The notes: a model not told the origin generated them from the sequence alone. A stretch of DNA of 10,000 nt from Actinidia chinensis (GCA_009663005.1 CM018906.1:19191974-19201973), one strand, 5' to 3'. Numbered from the stretch's first letter, positions 1 through 7,343 are shown. Translations and numbers: made by a program.

Positions 1-40
1 CTTCACCCAAAGCTTTCTAGTGCTTCGCCTTGTGCCTTGG
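1..40 (-). mobile_element. Element A: start of the untranslated leader, running out of the window
   Basis: These 40 bases lie just inside the primer-binding site of the minus-strand element A, so by position they would be the start of its untranslated leader. The gag and pol genes of element A would lie to the left of the window. Nothing coding is visible here. The assignment depends entirely on the neighbouring primer-binding site. Confidence 0.45.
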
Positions 41-59
41 TCCCCGGCAACGGCGTCCA
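41..59 (-). other. Primer-binding site of element A, matching plant tRNA-Asp
   Basis: The plus strand reads TCCCCGGCAACGGCGTCCA. This equals the 3' end of plant tRNA-Asp including its CCA, with one extra T before CCA. On the minus strand it is therefore the complementary site where tRNA-Asp would prime reverse transcription of a retrotransposon running leftwards. Athila-lineage Ty3/gypsy elements are known to use tRNA-Asp. The site places the 5' LTR to its right (higher coordinates) and the coding region to its left. The one-base insertion shows decay or divergence. A tRNA gene is excluded, since only the last 18 or so bases are present. Confidence 0.82.
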
Positions 60-561
60 AAACTTAATCTCGCTTTCCAAGTGTACGGGTCCACGAAATA
101 GTAATAAACCGATAATCCTGTTACGTTCTCTCCAAGGAACCTAGGTAATTAAACTGTAACACTCAACTCGTACTATTCTAACTCGGATCAACTAGAAATT
201 ATGTGAATTGAATTAAAAAAAAGAAAAAGAAAAATTTTTTCTTTTAAGATTGGTTGACTTAAACTAAATATAATTAAAAAGTAATAAAAATTTATTTAAC
301 TTATTAAAATGACTCGGAATTATTGATTCAATCAATTAGGTTTCTCAATCTAATTGAAACTTCTTATAACTCAATCCTCGACTACATCGTAAACTCGGAT
401 TCGAAATTTAACTTTTAAAATAAATTGTTCTTTCAATTTTCAATTCGTGCAACAAAATAAGAACCGCAACTTACGCATAACGTTACAAGCAGCGTATATC
501 CTGAGCCAGCAATTTATATATAAACATTACTTAGAATAAATCTTGATTATTATAATAAGGC

Positions 562-725
562 CGTGCATCATCAATTCGCATCACAAAAACTGTTATCGAC
601 TAATAGGACTCCCAGTTTTTAAAAATATTTAATTCTGGTTATTTTAATCATGGTATGCATCAGCGATCCGAATAACAGAATGTTTATCACCATAATAGGA
701 CTCCTAGTTTTCGAAAGTATCTAAA
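562..725 (-). repeat. Diverged tandem duplication of about 92 bp in LTR A
   Basis: A segment containing AATAGGACTCCCAGTTTT (about 602-619) recurs as AATAGGACTCCTAGTTTT (about 694-711), 92 bp away. The preceding bases (TGCATCATCAATTCGCATCAC and TGCATCAGCGATCCGAATAAC) also align. The repeat lies in the presumed R-U5 part. Copies differ by scattered substitutions, so the duplication is old. Confidence 0.6.
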
Positions 726-1008
726 ACGAAGAAGAAAAAATCAGAAAATAATTGTTGATTTAAAAATAGTCCTTGTTCATTTTTGGTCCCTAATCAACCT
801 TGCACAATTAATTTCATATTTTTTTTTTGGAAGAAAACTAGCCAAGCATATAATAAAAACAAAAATACGGTATGAAAATTAACTTGATTAATAAATAATT
901 AAAACTTTTACAAAAACAAAAATAAAACTAAGAACAATATGAAATCTCAACTAAAAGGCTGAAAAAAATCCTAAACTAAATCATATTCGTTCCTAAGAAA
1001 TAAGGAAG

Positions 1009-1016
1009 TATTTATA
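1009..1016 (-). promoter_or_regulatory. TATA box of LTR A
   Basis: Read on the minus strand the sequence is AAGTTATAAATACTTCC, containing TATAAATA. Its orientation matches the direction set by the primer-binding site at 41-59. It lies about midway through the proposed LTR, where transcription of the element would start some 30 bases further left. In AT-rich DNA such a match can occur by chance; position and strand are what support it. Confidence 0.5.
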
Positions 1017-1090
1017 ACTTTACAATTAAGAATCCTAGGTAGGATTAGGATTCTGGCACATTTCATTTTTGTCCTGTACGTTGTTCTAAT

Positions 1091-1745
1091 TTTTGACTTT
1101 AGAGATCGAATTAGACAATCCTATAGAGACACAATTGTATCCTTTAAATTTTTATTTTCAACGCGTTAAAAATCAGATCAATCAGATATTGGGAGTAGAA
1201 AGTTATTGTGCCAAATACCGAAACTGATTTGTTTAAAAAAAAAAATCTTCCAATTTTGCCTTGGAGTTCGAACTCTTAAAGAAAGAGTTTGATACCCTAA
1301 GGCAAAAATTTAATTTTCAGCTCTCACATGTTTTTAACTGTAACATAGAGGGTTCTAACCCTAACCTTCCATTTTTCTTCTTGGAGTTCGAACCCTAATA
1401 TGGGCGTTCGAACTCTTAGGTAATTTTTTCTCGTATTTTGCAGCTCGATTTTGATAACTTAGAAATCGAATTAGCCAATGCGCATTAGATACAAAATTGT
1501 AGCCCTTGGAGTCTTCTTTACATAACTTCAGAAATCAGGTCAATCGGACATTAGCGTAAAGAGTTATGATCAAAATACGAAAATATGTTTTTAGCTTTAG
1601 AGTTCGAATTCCAAGTGTAATTTTTGTCTTTTTGACCTTTTTCTTCTCCTCTTCTTAGTCTATTTTCAAGCTTTTGGAGTCTATATCTCACAATGCTCAT
1701 TAGACGTGACTTGTATAACTTCATAAGATCTTTCCAATGGCACAT
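1091..1745 (-). repeat. Diverged repeats of about 360 bp in U3 of LTR A, with TTCGAA palindromes
   Basis: A block starting near 1091 (TTTTGACTTTAGAGATCGAATTAG-like) recurs near 1449. Further matches follow in the same order: AATCAGATCAATCAGATATT near 1170 against AATCAGGTCAATCGGACATT near 1534, and AAAGTTATTGTGCCAAATACCGAAA near 1200 against AGAGTTATGATCAAAATACGAAA near 1560. A third, shorter copy lies near 1690-1740 (CAATGCTCATTAGAC against CAATGCGCATTAGAT). The same part carries four copies of a 12-bp motif centred on TTCGAA at 1264-1275, 1384-1395, 1404-1415 and 1600-1611; the first, GAGTTCGAACTC, is a perfect palindrome. These are probably duplicated U3 regulatory segments, though no function is shown. 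Confidence 0.6.
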
Positions 1746-1914
1746 CTTTCATTCTATTCTGGACTATAATTTTTGACATGCGTGCGCATACTCCGTCTCA
1801 CTTTCATGGCTCTAAATCCTCATTTTTGTCATCATTTATCTACAATGAATTTCGGCATGACTTTTAGTATAACAACATGATAAAAGACTAATTAACCTAC
1901 TCTAGGGCCACTTA

Positions 1915-3498
1915 GGTCGGTTTAATGGCGCTTGGACTCAATTGATGTAGTCCAATCAAATAATCCTCTTCCGTCGTTTTGGCCGCTCGGTTCTGTGTTT
2001 CATCACCTTAGTCAAACCTTAGATTTGGTCTGACTTTGGCCTTTTCTGCTTGGGTTTTTTCGTTGTCAACGAGCTCCTTCATGTGTCCATCTCGAACTAG
2101 TTGGTCCAAGAATACCTTAAGAGCTTGGCAGTTCTCTATTTTGTATCCCCTTCCTTTATGGAAGGAACACCTCCCCATTGGTTGCGTATTTTGGGATCCC
2201 CTCCCATGGGTTCAGGCTTTTCAAAGTAAGGTTTGTTTTGGATCCAGACGAGGAGTTTGTAGATTGGTTCTTTGAAACCACATTGATCCCTAGCCTCACT
2301 TGGCTTTCGTACTTAACTAACCTTTTCTTTCGCCTTTTGAACGGTCCTTCCCCCTAGGTGGGTGTCCCTATAGCTTTCTCCCTCTGCTTGACGTCGTTCT
2401 CCCATTGAATGAGCATCTCGACCCGGGACATGAAGTCTTGGAGGTAGGTTTGAGGGTTGAGCATCAAGTTCTCCTAGAGCCTCTCCCTAGGAGTCAACCC
2501 AAGCTTATAGCTCGCCATTGCCAACTCCTTGAAACACTCCTCTATCTCATTGTACGTCTTCTAGTACCACTTGCTGTGTTGTGGATCGTCTCGTTCTTGC
2601 CTTTTCTTAGTGTCAAAAGAGAACCTATGCCTTTTGAAGCCTTTGTATTAATCATGAACCGAACTATGAACGACTCAGTCAGCTGGTAAATGTTCTCAAT
2701 CGCCCCTACAGGCAGTTTGTCAAACCACTTCAATCTAAGGTCCTCCAGGCAGTTTGTCAAACCACTTCAATAGTTTCAAAGGGCCATCATCTGCCTGACG
2801 TGACTCACGTGTGATCTAGGGTCTGACTTGTCATCATATAAGGTGAACCTCGGTGGCATAAACTTCTCTAGTGGGTCCAATCCCTTAATTTCTTGAGAGA
2901 ATTGAGTCTAATACCAAGGGACAATCTCCTTCTGCTCACTACGGGTTGTGTAGACCACTGAATTCATAAGAATACCCTTGTTTGTCACTGTCGCCCAGTC
3001 ATTGAGTTTCACACACAAATCCCCGTCTTGGTTACGCTTGGCATTGAGCATCTCACAGAGATCCACGCCTGACTTGGTTCAGTCGGGTGACAATCTTCGC
3101 TTGCACATCACCACAGATTAGCTGTATATTCGACTGTCTAGGCTTACATGAGATTTGTGTTGCCTCTTGTCTTGACCTTCTTGAGGAGGTAGGGTTGGTT
3201 CTTTAATCCTACCTTTAGTTTTCCCTGGCTTTACAGCCTCGGTTGGCCTCATTAGCCTGCTGCCAACCATAATTTGTGTCAGTTAGGCAAATTGCCTCTA
3301 CAAGCGCTCAATGCTTATATCCCGATTGTCTGCTCCTCTAGGGAGCAACTAACTTGGGTTCTACCCAGAGGTGGCCCTCGTCTCCCTCTGTGCTTCCTCT
3401 AGTAGTTTACCCTCTCTACGCTTAGGAGTTTTAGGTACATGAGGGATTTGTTTATGAGTTTCATCACTGCCAGAACGGTTGCTGCTTTACGACGCCAT
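1915..3498 (-). pseudogene. gag: Element B: decayed Tat-like Ty3/gypsy gag
   Basis: Gag is the capsid/nucleocapsid polyprotein that packages retrotransposon RNA in virus-like particles. The reading frame opens at ATG 3498-3496, about 34 bases past the primer-binding site. It stays in one frame to about 2578 despite stops at 3489, 3363, 3351, 3300, 3285, 3120, 3081, 2910, 2778 and 2769. The N-terminal part is basic and serine-rich with two DLC-x-x-LN repeats (about residues 146-166). The retrotransposon gag core follows: PPRFTLYDDKSDPRSH (residues 215-230), then LKWFDKLPVGAIEN (256-269) and SLLTLRKGKNETI (293-305). At about 2577 the frame changes and continues as KTYNEIEECFKELAMASYK and MSRVEMLIQWEN, with stops at 2563, 2476 and 2356. 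A second change before about 2180 gives a knuckle-like [15 protein letters not shown] (Cys 2169, His 2160, Cys 2130) and [13 protein letters not shown], followed by stops at 2010 and 1914. Protease and polymerase are absent, cut off by LTR A. The gene is dead. Confidence 0.85.
2709..2771 (-). repeat. 26-bp direct repeat inside gag, 37 bp apart
   Basis: The same 26 bases (CAGGCAGTTTGTCAAACCAC plus TTCAAT) occur at 2709-2734 and 2746-2771. The left copy is native: read on the minus strand it encodes the conserved WFDKLP stretch of gag. The right copy lies upstream in gag, between the MMAL and LKWFDKL blocks. This part looks shorter and unlike other gags of this type, so it seems to be a copied patch that replaced original sequence. 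The reading frame on both sides is unchanged. Confidence 0.85.
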
Positions 3499-3531
3499 TA
3501 GAACTAGCTTTGTGAATGTCTATAATCGATT

Positions 3532-3550
3532 TTCTACAGACGGCATTAAT
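3532..3550 (-). other. Degraded primer-binding site of element B
   Basis: The minus strand reads ATTAATGCCGTCTGTAGAA. It resembles the leader motif TTGGCGCCGTCTGTGGGAA that follows the 5' LTR in many plant Ty3/gypsy elements. Every difference from that motif is a G-to-A or C-to-T change, as expected from decay of methylated cytosines. The site sits directly beside the CA end of the proposed LTR (TCCACA at 3551-3556 read on minus) and about 34 bases before the gag ATG, which is the normal spacing. I cannot name the primer tRNA with confidence. Confidence 0.6.
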
Positions 3551-4367
3551 TGTGGAGTATATTGTTTGAAGGATATGAGGAGAGAAATCGAGGATAGACA
3601 CCCGTAGAGGTTCTATGGCTACGTAGGTAGCTTCAACCCGTCGTCCATCCAACCAGTGATGCCCTAACTACAATCACCGAAAGTGTAGAGAGAGAAAATG
3701 TATGTATGGTTCAATAGCAAGATTGCGCGTACCTTTGTGAGAACAACAGTTCTCCTTTAATTGCCTAACTCAACACGTGGCTCAACGCACTAGCTGTCCT
3801 GTCACTCGACAGACTATAGCTCGATGCATGCGCCTATGAGCTGACCGCTGTGTCAGTGAATAGGCGCCTGACCCAACTATGCCCCTATGGCTTGGCTGGT
3901 AACCCATCATCAACTGCTGACGTCTCCATCCGAGCATGGGGACTGTTAGGAGAAACTCTAACATGCAAGTCACTTTTTGTCTTCTGACACCCCTCGGGAA
4001 TGCCGTCGGGCATTGCGCCACATCTAAATTCCAGCACGGTTATTCTCTCGAGTTTATGGAATAACGACAGTCGGAAGTAACGATGACCTTAGCTCGGACG
4101 ACAATTGTCTTTGGTAATGACTACTTCGAGCTTCGGCACGAAGGATCTCCGATCTTTCTCTATAGCGATAGACTTGTGGAGATCTCTACCCTAGCAAAGC
4201 CAGTGCTTAATAGTGTCCGCACTGAGCTCCGGCGCAAAGGACCCTCGAGTTTGCTAAGTAGAAATAGTTCGGTGGAGGCCTTTGCCTAACCCCTGTCATA
4301 TACGGCCCTTGCTCATTTTGCTGCTCTCTTATTGTACCTCCTGTTGATTTGTCCCCTTACACATACA
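3551..4367 (-). mobile_element. Element B: 5' LTR of a Tat-like Ty3/gypsy retrotransposon
   Basis: This region of about 817 bp is clearly richer in GC than its flanks. It is bounded on the plus strand by TGTGGAGT at 3551 and CTTACACATACA ending at 4367, so the minus-strand LTR would run TGTATGTG...ACTCCACA with the usual TG...CA ends. The inner end abuts the degraded primer-binding site and gag, which fixes orientation. The outer end is less certain: an end at 4363 (TTACACA) is also possible. Short open frames on both strands inside it show no protein resemblance and are best ignored. The matching 3' LTR and target-site duplication are outside the window. Confidence 0.65.
3755..3763 (-). promoter_or_regulatory. 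Possible decayed TATA region of LTR B
   Basis: Read on the minus strand the sequence is GGCAATTAAAGGAGAACTG, and CAATTAAAG is a weak TATA-like core. It lies about 200 bases before the inner LTR end, next to a CACGTG E-box-like palindrome at 3774-3779. The position suits an LTR promoter, but the match is poor and may reflect a decayed or different signal. Confidence 0.25.
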
Positions 4368-4620
4368 ATATTGGGCAATCCACCGAATGCTTTCCTAATA
4401 TTCACTAGCAATTACAAATAAATGAAGTATAACATTCCAATACTGCAGTGCAAAAATGATCTAGCAGAGGAGAAAACAGCATACCAAGCAAAAATGTAAT
4501 TAGTAATGCTAGGCCTATCGTCAACTTTACGGGGCAACCATCATGATATAGTTTTCTCTTGCATATATATATAGAGAGAGAGAGAAAGAGAAGTAAAATA
4601 CAATAGAAAGTCAAAGTTCA
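4368..4620. other. AT-rich flank, possibly the 3' untranslated part of a broken gene
   Basis: No open frame here resembles a known protein. The stretch follows, on the minus strand, the stop codon of the exon-like segment at 4621-4706. It could be the 3' untranslated region of that gene, cut by the insertion of LTR B at about 4367. It includes the AT/AG microsatellite listed separately. This reading is inference and depends on the exon being real. Confidence 0.25.
4563..4592. repeat. Compound (AT)n(AG)n microsatellite
   Basis: A run of alternating A and T passes directly into GA repeats with one interruption (AGAGAGAGAGAGAAAGAGAAG). It is a simple-sequence repeat likely to vary in length. 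Confidence 0.9.
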
Positions 4621-4706
4621 TTACTTATCAACGTATTCATCCCATGTTATAGCTTCAAGAAGAGTACAATTGCATCCCATTAGATTAAGCAACACCATAT
4701 CAGTAA
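4621..4706 (-). pseudogene. Exon-like terminal segment of an unrecognised plant gene
   Basis: On the minus strand, a candidate intron 3' end (TTTTTCCTAACAG, AG at 4708-4707) is followed by 86 bases that translate, in the frame beginning two bases in, to 27 residues and a stop: TDMVLLNLMGCN, then CTLLEAITWDEYVDK, TAA at 4623-4621. The composition (Trp, two Cys, acidic tail, no low-complexity bias) looks like real protein in a region where other frames do not. The sequence to its right (4709-5069) is AT-rich like an intron. I do not recognise the family and see no upstream exon in the window. It could be the last exon of a gene broken by transposons, a captured gene fragment, or chance. Confidence 0.35.
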
Positions 4707-5069
4707 CTGTTAGGAAAAATATTAGAATCCCTTTCGTGTCAAAAACATTTTTACTATATTAGGTGTTGGCAATTTCACTCCAAAGAGTCTATAATTATTT
4801 GTTTTTAGCTTAGATTATGAGCAATTGAGTAGTGAAGACTCAAACTAATGACTCAAACTGAAGCTTTGTCAGACTTTCAAACTTCAGGTGAAATGCAAAA
4901 TTATGCATTTTTATTGCCATTGAATATATTTTATTTTACCTAGGTTTATTGGGGTGGGTTTTATAAGTTCTTAATCTTGACCATAGGTATAGTTTTTTAG
5001 GCTACATTACATATTGAGGTGGATTTTTTTAACAACTCGACAACCACTTGACTTTTGAGAGATAGATGT
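4707..5069. other. AT-rich noncoding stretch, intron-like
   Basis: No coding frame, RNA gene or repeat is visible. The base composition and the splice-acceptor-like sequence at its left edge would suit an intron of the minus-strand segment at 4621-4706, but no donor site could be assigned with confidence. Confidence 0.3.
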
Positions 5070-5143
5070 CACAAGATGAAGTTTTTTTTTTTTTTTGGTG
5101 GTGGTGGTGGTGGGGCGGAGGAATTACACAAGATGAAGTTTTT
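5070..5143 (-). mobile_element. Very short retroposon-like insertion with target-site duplication
   Basis: The 17-bp sequence CACAAGATGAAGTTTTT occurs at 5070-5086 and again at 5127-5143. Between the copies, read on the minus strand, lie about 30 bases rich in CCACC triplets, then a run of 15 A. The order duplication, body, poly(A), duplication is that of LINE-driven retroposition. The duplication begins with AAAAAC after TAT on the minus strand, in keeping with the A-rich cut sites such enzymes prefer. The body is too short to identify. Part of the GGT repeat (5097-5118 on plus) may have expanded later. Replication slippage is the main alternative. Confidence 0.45.
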
Positions 5144-5147
5144 ATAG

Positions 5148-5417
5148 GCGTTTGCCCCTTGAAAGATCTAAAATAAGCGATTATCCTCTTAAAATATCAA
5201 TTGGAGCACTTTGCCCATGGAATTAAACCAAATTGTAGTAAAATAACCCTTTGATAATGTGGTATCATAATTGAGTGGCACGCTGTGGCTCCGGTAACCA
5301 CCTTATCAATCTAATAGGAGCACATTGCAACAACTGAATTCATTTATGGGGAGTTTACTCCTATTGATATTTAAGCTACAAATTACTCCTTTCATAATCT
5401 TTCAAGGAGCTAAATGC
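5148..5417. mobile_element. Foldback MITE-like element with arms of about 80 bp
   Basis: The left arm (5148-5223) and the reverse complement of the right arm (5337-5417) align along most of their length. The outer parts are GCGTTTGCCCCTTGAAAGAT against GCATTTAGCTCCTTGAAAGAT. The inner parts are TTAAAATATCAATTGGAG against TTAAATATCAATAGGAG, ending in GAATT on both. Between them lie about 110 bp that include GGAGCACATTGC, a direct repeat of GGAGCACTTTGC in the left arm. Size, AT content and long inverted arms fit a nonautonomous DNA transposon. The TTGCCCCTT-type end recalls some plant Mutator-like elements, but no target-site duplication of 8-9 bp is visible, so the superfamily is open. Confidence 0.65.
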
Positions 5418-5792
5418 CAAAAGGCAAAAACTACCCTTTTTTTTCCTACAAAAGTCCAAACCCTATCAACCTAAAAAGAAAAAAGGAGAACTAGGGTTAC
5501 CAATTACCGCATTCCAAGGCGAAGTAGGTGGGAATGATTGAGAGTGAAAGAGGAAAGAGGTTGTTGAGCGATGAAGTATGGCCAAGAGTGAGATGGCAGA
5601 AGATCATCAGATTTTGGCAAGGTGAGAGCACTAATGGCCTTTGTAGGACAGAGCAATAGAAGTAATGAAGGTCTAAAAAAGTACGTACAGAACCTCTAGC
5701 AGGGGATGCCTTTCATAAATAAGTCCAAGAGATGAAGGTAGAGATCTCCTATACATAGGGGTGAGACCACGGAGGTTAGCACGCCAGGTCAT

Positions 5793-5851
5793 GCATCTGG
5801 ATGAAGAAAGAGAGACACTTTTGCATCTAGATGAAGAAAGAGAGACACTTT
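5793..5851 (+). repeat. 30-bp tandem duplication within a short open frame
   Basis: GCATCTGGATGAAGAAAGAG plus AGACACTTTT at 5793-5822 is repeated at 5823-5851 with few changes (CTGG to CTAG, final T to C). The unit is a multiple of three. On the plus strand it falls in a frame open from 5719 to the TAA at 5863-5865, giving HLDEERETLL twice. The near identity points to a recent duplication. The frame has 48 codons and no recognised match, so I do not call it a gene. Confidence 0.8.
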
Positions 5852-6268
5852 CCTTGGCAAAATAACTTGTAGGAAAAACATACTATTGAATGTAGCACCA
5901 ATATCCTCACAGGGCAACAGCACAACAGCCACAACGGACAACCATGATCAAGTGTTCTCCTCAAGTCATCCTAAGGTATAGGGAGGTAAAGAGCACACCA
6001 CAAGTCTTTGTCATAGTTTAGAACTATCTACTTCGGAAATACAATCTAGAACCAAACAAGGTATAAGTATCTTGAGGGAGAATGCAAGATCCACCTTGAC
6101 GAACTTACAACTCTACTTGCCAAGCCACAACAATCATTGTGCTTGAAAAATCATTGGTATGCTCGAGCGACACTCTAGGGATTAATGCTAGAAGTCATGT
6201 GGTACACAAGTGATCAATCCAAGAGTGGCCAAGTGCAGACATCACTATTAGAGATGGGCACACTTGTT

Positions 6269-6293
6269 GGGGGCTTGGGAGGGGTGTGGGGGG
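6269..6293 (+). other. G-quadruplex-type G cluster
   Basis: Four runs of 5, 3, 4 and 6 G are separated by loops CTT, A and TGT (5'-GGGGG CTT GGG A GGGG TGT GGGGGG). This meets the usual G3+ N1-7 pattern for an intramolecular quadruplex on the plus strand. It stands alone in otherwise ordinary sequence, with no gene beside it. Confidence 0.75.
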
Positions 6294-6780
6294 ATGGCTA
6301 AATCCTTGTCCTTTATGAAGATTTCCTTAACCCATGGGGGGCCTGCATCAACCGATCAACTAAGGCACTATGTACGGTAGCCTAGGCCATCACACAATGG
6401 TATTTGGCTGATTCAGTGGGTCATCTCCATGAGGTCGACATGTGAAAACAAAAGAAAGAGAACGTGATATGTTGATGTCGTGGCAAAGGCACAAGGAGGC
6501 AGAATGTATGCCTATAGCAAGCTTGTCTATGTTTTAGTTGAGGGTACAAATATAGTATTTACTTGGTGTTTACCAATTCTGCACTCTAAAAGTTTCATTG
6601 ATAGATTTCACCTTACATAGAAATTACAAAAACATAAGTTCAATAAACTACTACTTACTAAAGGTCGCAACCTTAATTAGAGATACCAAGAACCTAGATA
6701 GTTCGTGGATCAATACTTAAATACTACAAAAATTAAGACAAATATATATAGACCAATGTATCTAGCAATCAATGTATCTA

Positions 6781-7045
6781 ACTTAGAATTCTAACAGCCC
6801 CCCACAGAAATGGCACCGCGTGGAGCCCGTGGGCGTCGGGGGTCGTCACATCAGTTGTACTAGTTGAAAGTTTTTCTCAACTGGTTTGGAGTTTCCAATT
6901 CAGCTTCTACTCTCCCTAGACTGGTACATGAAGGGATCACATCCCCACAATGGAAGATTGATTTTTAAATTTTTTCTATTTCAGATCTTAATACCATGTA
7001 ATCGTACAATATTGATCTAGAAGAGGGTTCGAGATACCTTGAATA
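6781..7045 (-). other. Flank of LTR D with a GC-rich patch and a copia-like primer-site remnant
   Basis: A GC-rich patch lies at about 6797-6850 (CCCCCCACAG to GTCGTCAC), unlike the AT-rich DNA around it. On the minus strand, 6996-6985 reads TGGTATTAAGAT, similar at its first six bases to the TGGTATCAGAGC site (initiator tRNA-Met primer) of Ty1/copia elements, with only transitions after that. It directly follows TTACA, a possible LTR end. This may be a remnant of an older copia element, or an alternative inner end of LTR D. A small hairpin (AGTTGA...TCAACT) lies at about 6862-6882. Confidence 0.3.
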
Positions 7046-7343
7046 TGTTGGCCCAAAGGCAACCCAAGAGGGGGTGAATTGGATTTTTCAATAATTAATG
7101 ATAATTAAAATTAATTAAAACTTAATCTAATCAATCAAATAGTAAATCAAGTTATACGTGATGTAATATAAGTAAGAATCAAATAAAAACAAAGCACAAG
7201 AAAGAACACAAAGATTTACTGAGGTTCGATCACAAAGTGTGATGTATGTCCTCCTAATACCTCCACAAAGTCTTCTTCAGCTATTTGTTGTCAACAATTA
7301 AAAGGTGGGGGCTGATTTTCAAGTGCTCAGCTCACTTTTTGCA

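Larger units (their letters stand above)
60..1877 (-). mobile_element. Element A: 5' LTR of an Athila-like Ty3/gypsy retrotransposon
   Basis: The region next to the tRNA-Asp primer site is AT-rich, has no credible open reading frame, and behaves as one long LTR read on the minus strand. It holds a TATA box near 1009-1016. That splits it into a U3 part (about 1020-1880) and an R-U5 part (about 60-985). Several diverged internal repeats are listed separately. The inner boundary should lie within a few bases of 60-65, but no clear TG terminus is visible there, probably through mutation. The outer boundary is uncertain: a TGTTGTTATAC start read on the minus strand at 1877 is one candidate. The gag pseudogene of element B can be followed to about 1915, so the junction lies in roughly 1750-1915. 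A length near 1.8 kb suits the long LTRs of Athila elements. The family name is inferred from primer type and length only. Confidence 0.6.
5418..6780. other. Unassigned intergenic sequence
   Basis: No recognisable gene, RNA or transposon was found in these 1.36 kb apart from the 30-bp duplication and the G-rich cluster listed separately. Stops occur in all frames at short intervals. The base composition is more balanced than in the flanking AT-rich parts, so it may be an old, unrecognisable gene or element remnant. Confidence 0.5.

Noticed and set aside
41..59. Part of a tRNA-Asp gene
   Set aside because: Only the acceptor and T-arm 3' half is present including the untemplated CCA, which nuclear tRNA genes lack; a primer-binding site explains it.
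1551..1745. 64-codon open frame on the minus strand
   Set aside because: It lies in the repeated AT-rich U3 part of LTR A and resembles no protein; it is a chance frame.
2036..2689. Plus-strand open frames at 2036-2275 and 2405-2689
   Set aside because: They run opposite to the gag pseudogene, whose conserved blocks lie on the minus strand in the same bases.
3464..3652. 62-codon minus-strand open frame overlapping the gag start
   Set aside because: It covers the LTR B end, the primer site and the first gag codons in another frame; gag-like sequence is in the frame starting at 3498.
3782..4289. Open frames on both strands within LTR B (3782-4021 and 4083-4289)
   Set aside because: They are by-products of GC-rich LTR sequence with no recognisable domain.
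4405..4614. Hydrophobic 69-codon minus-strand frame, possibly a small membrane protein
   Set aside because: Its start lies in the microsatellite region and its hydrophobic look follows from T-rich DNA; no family resemblance was seen.
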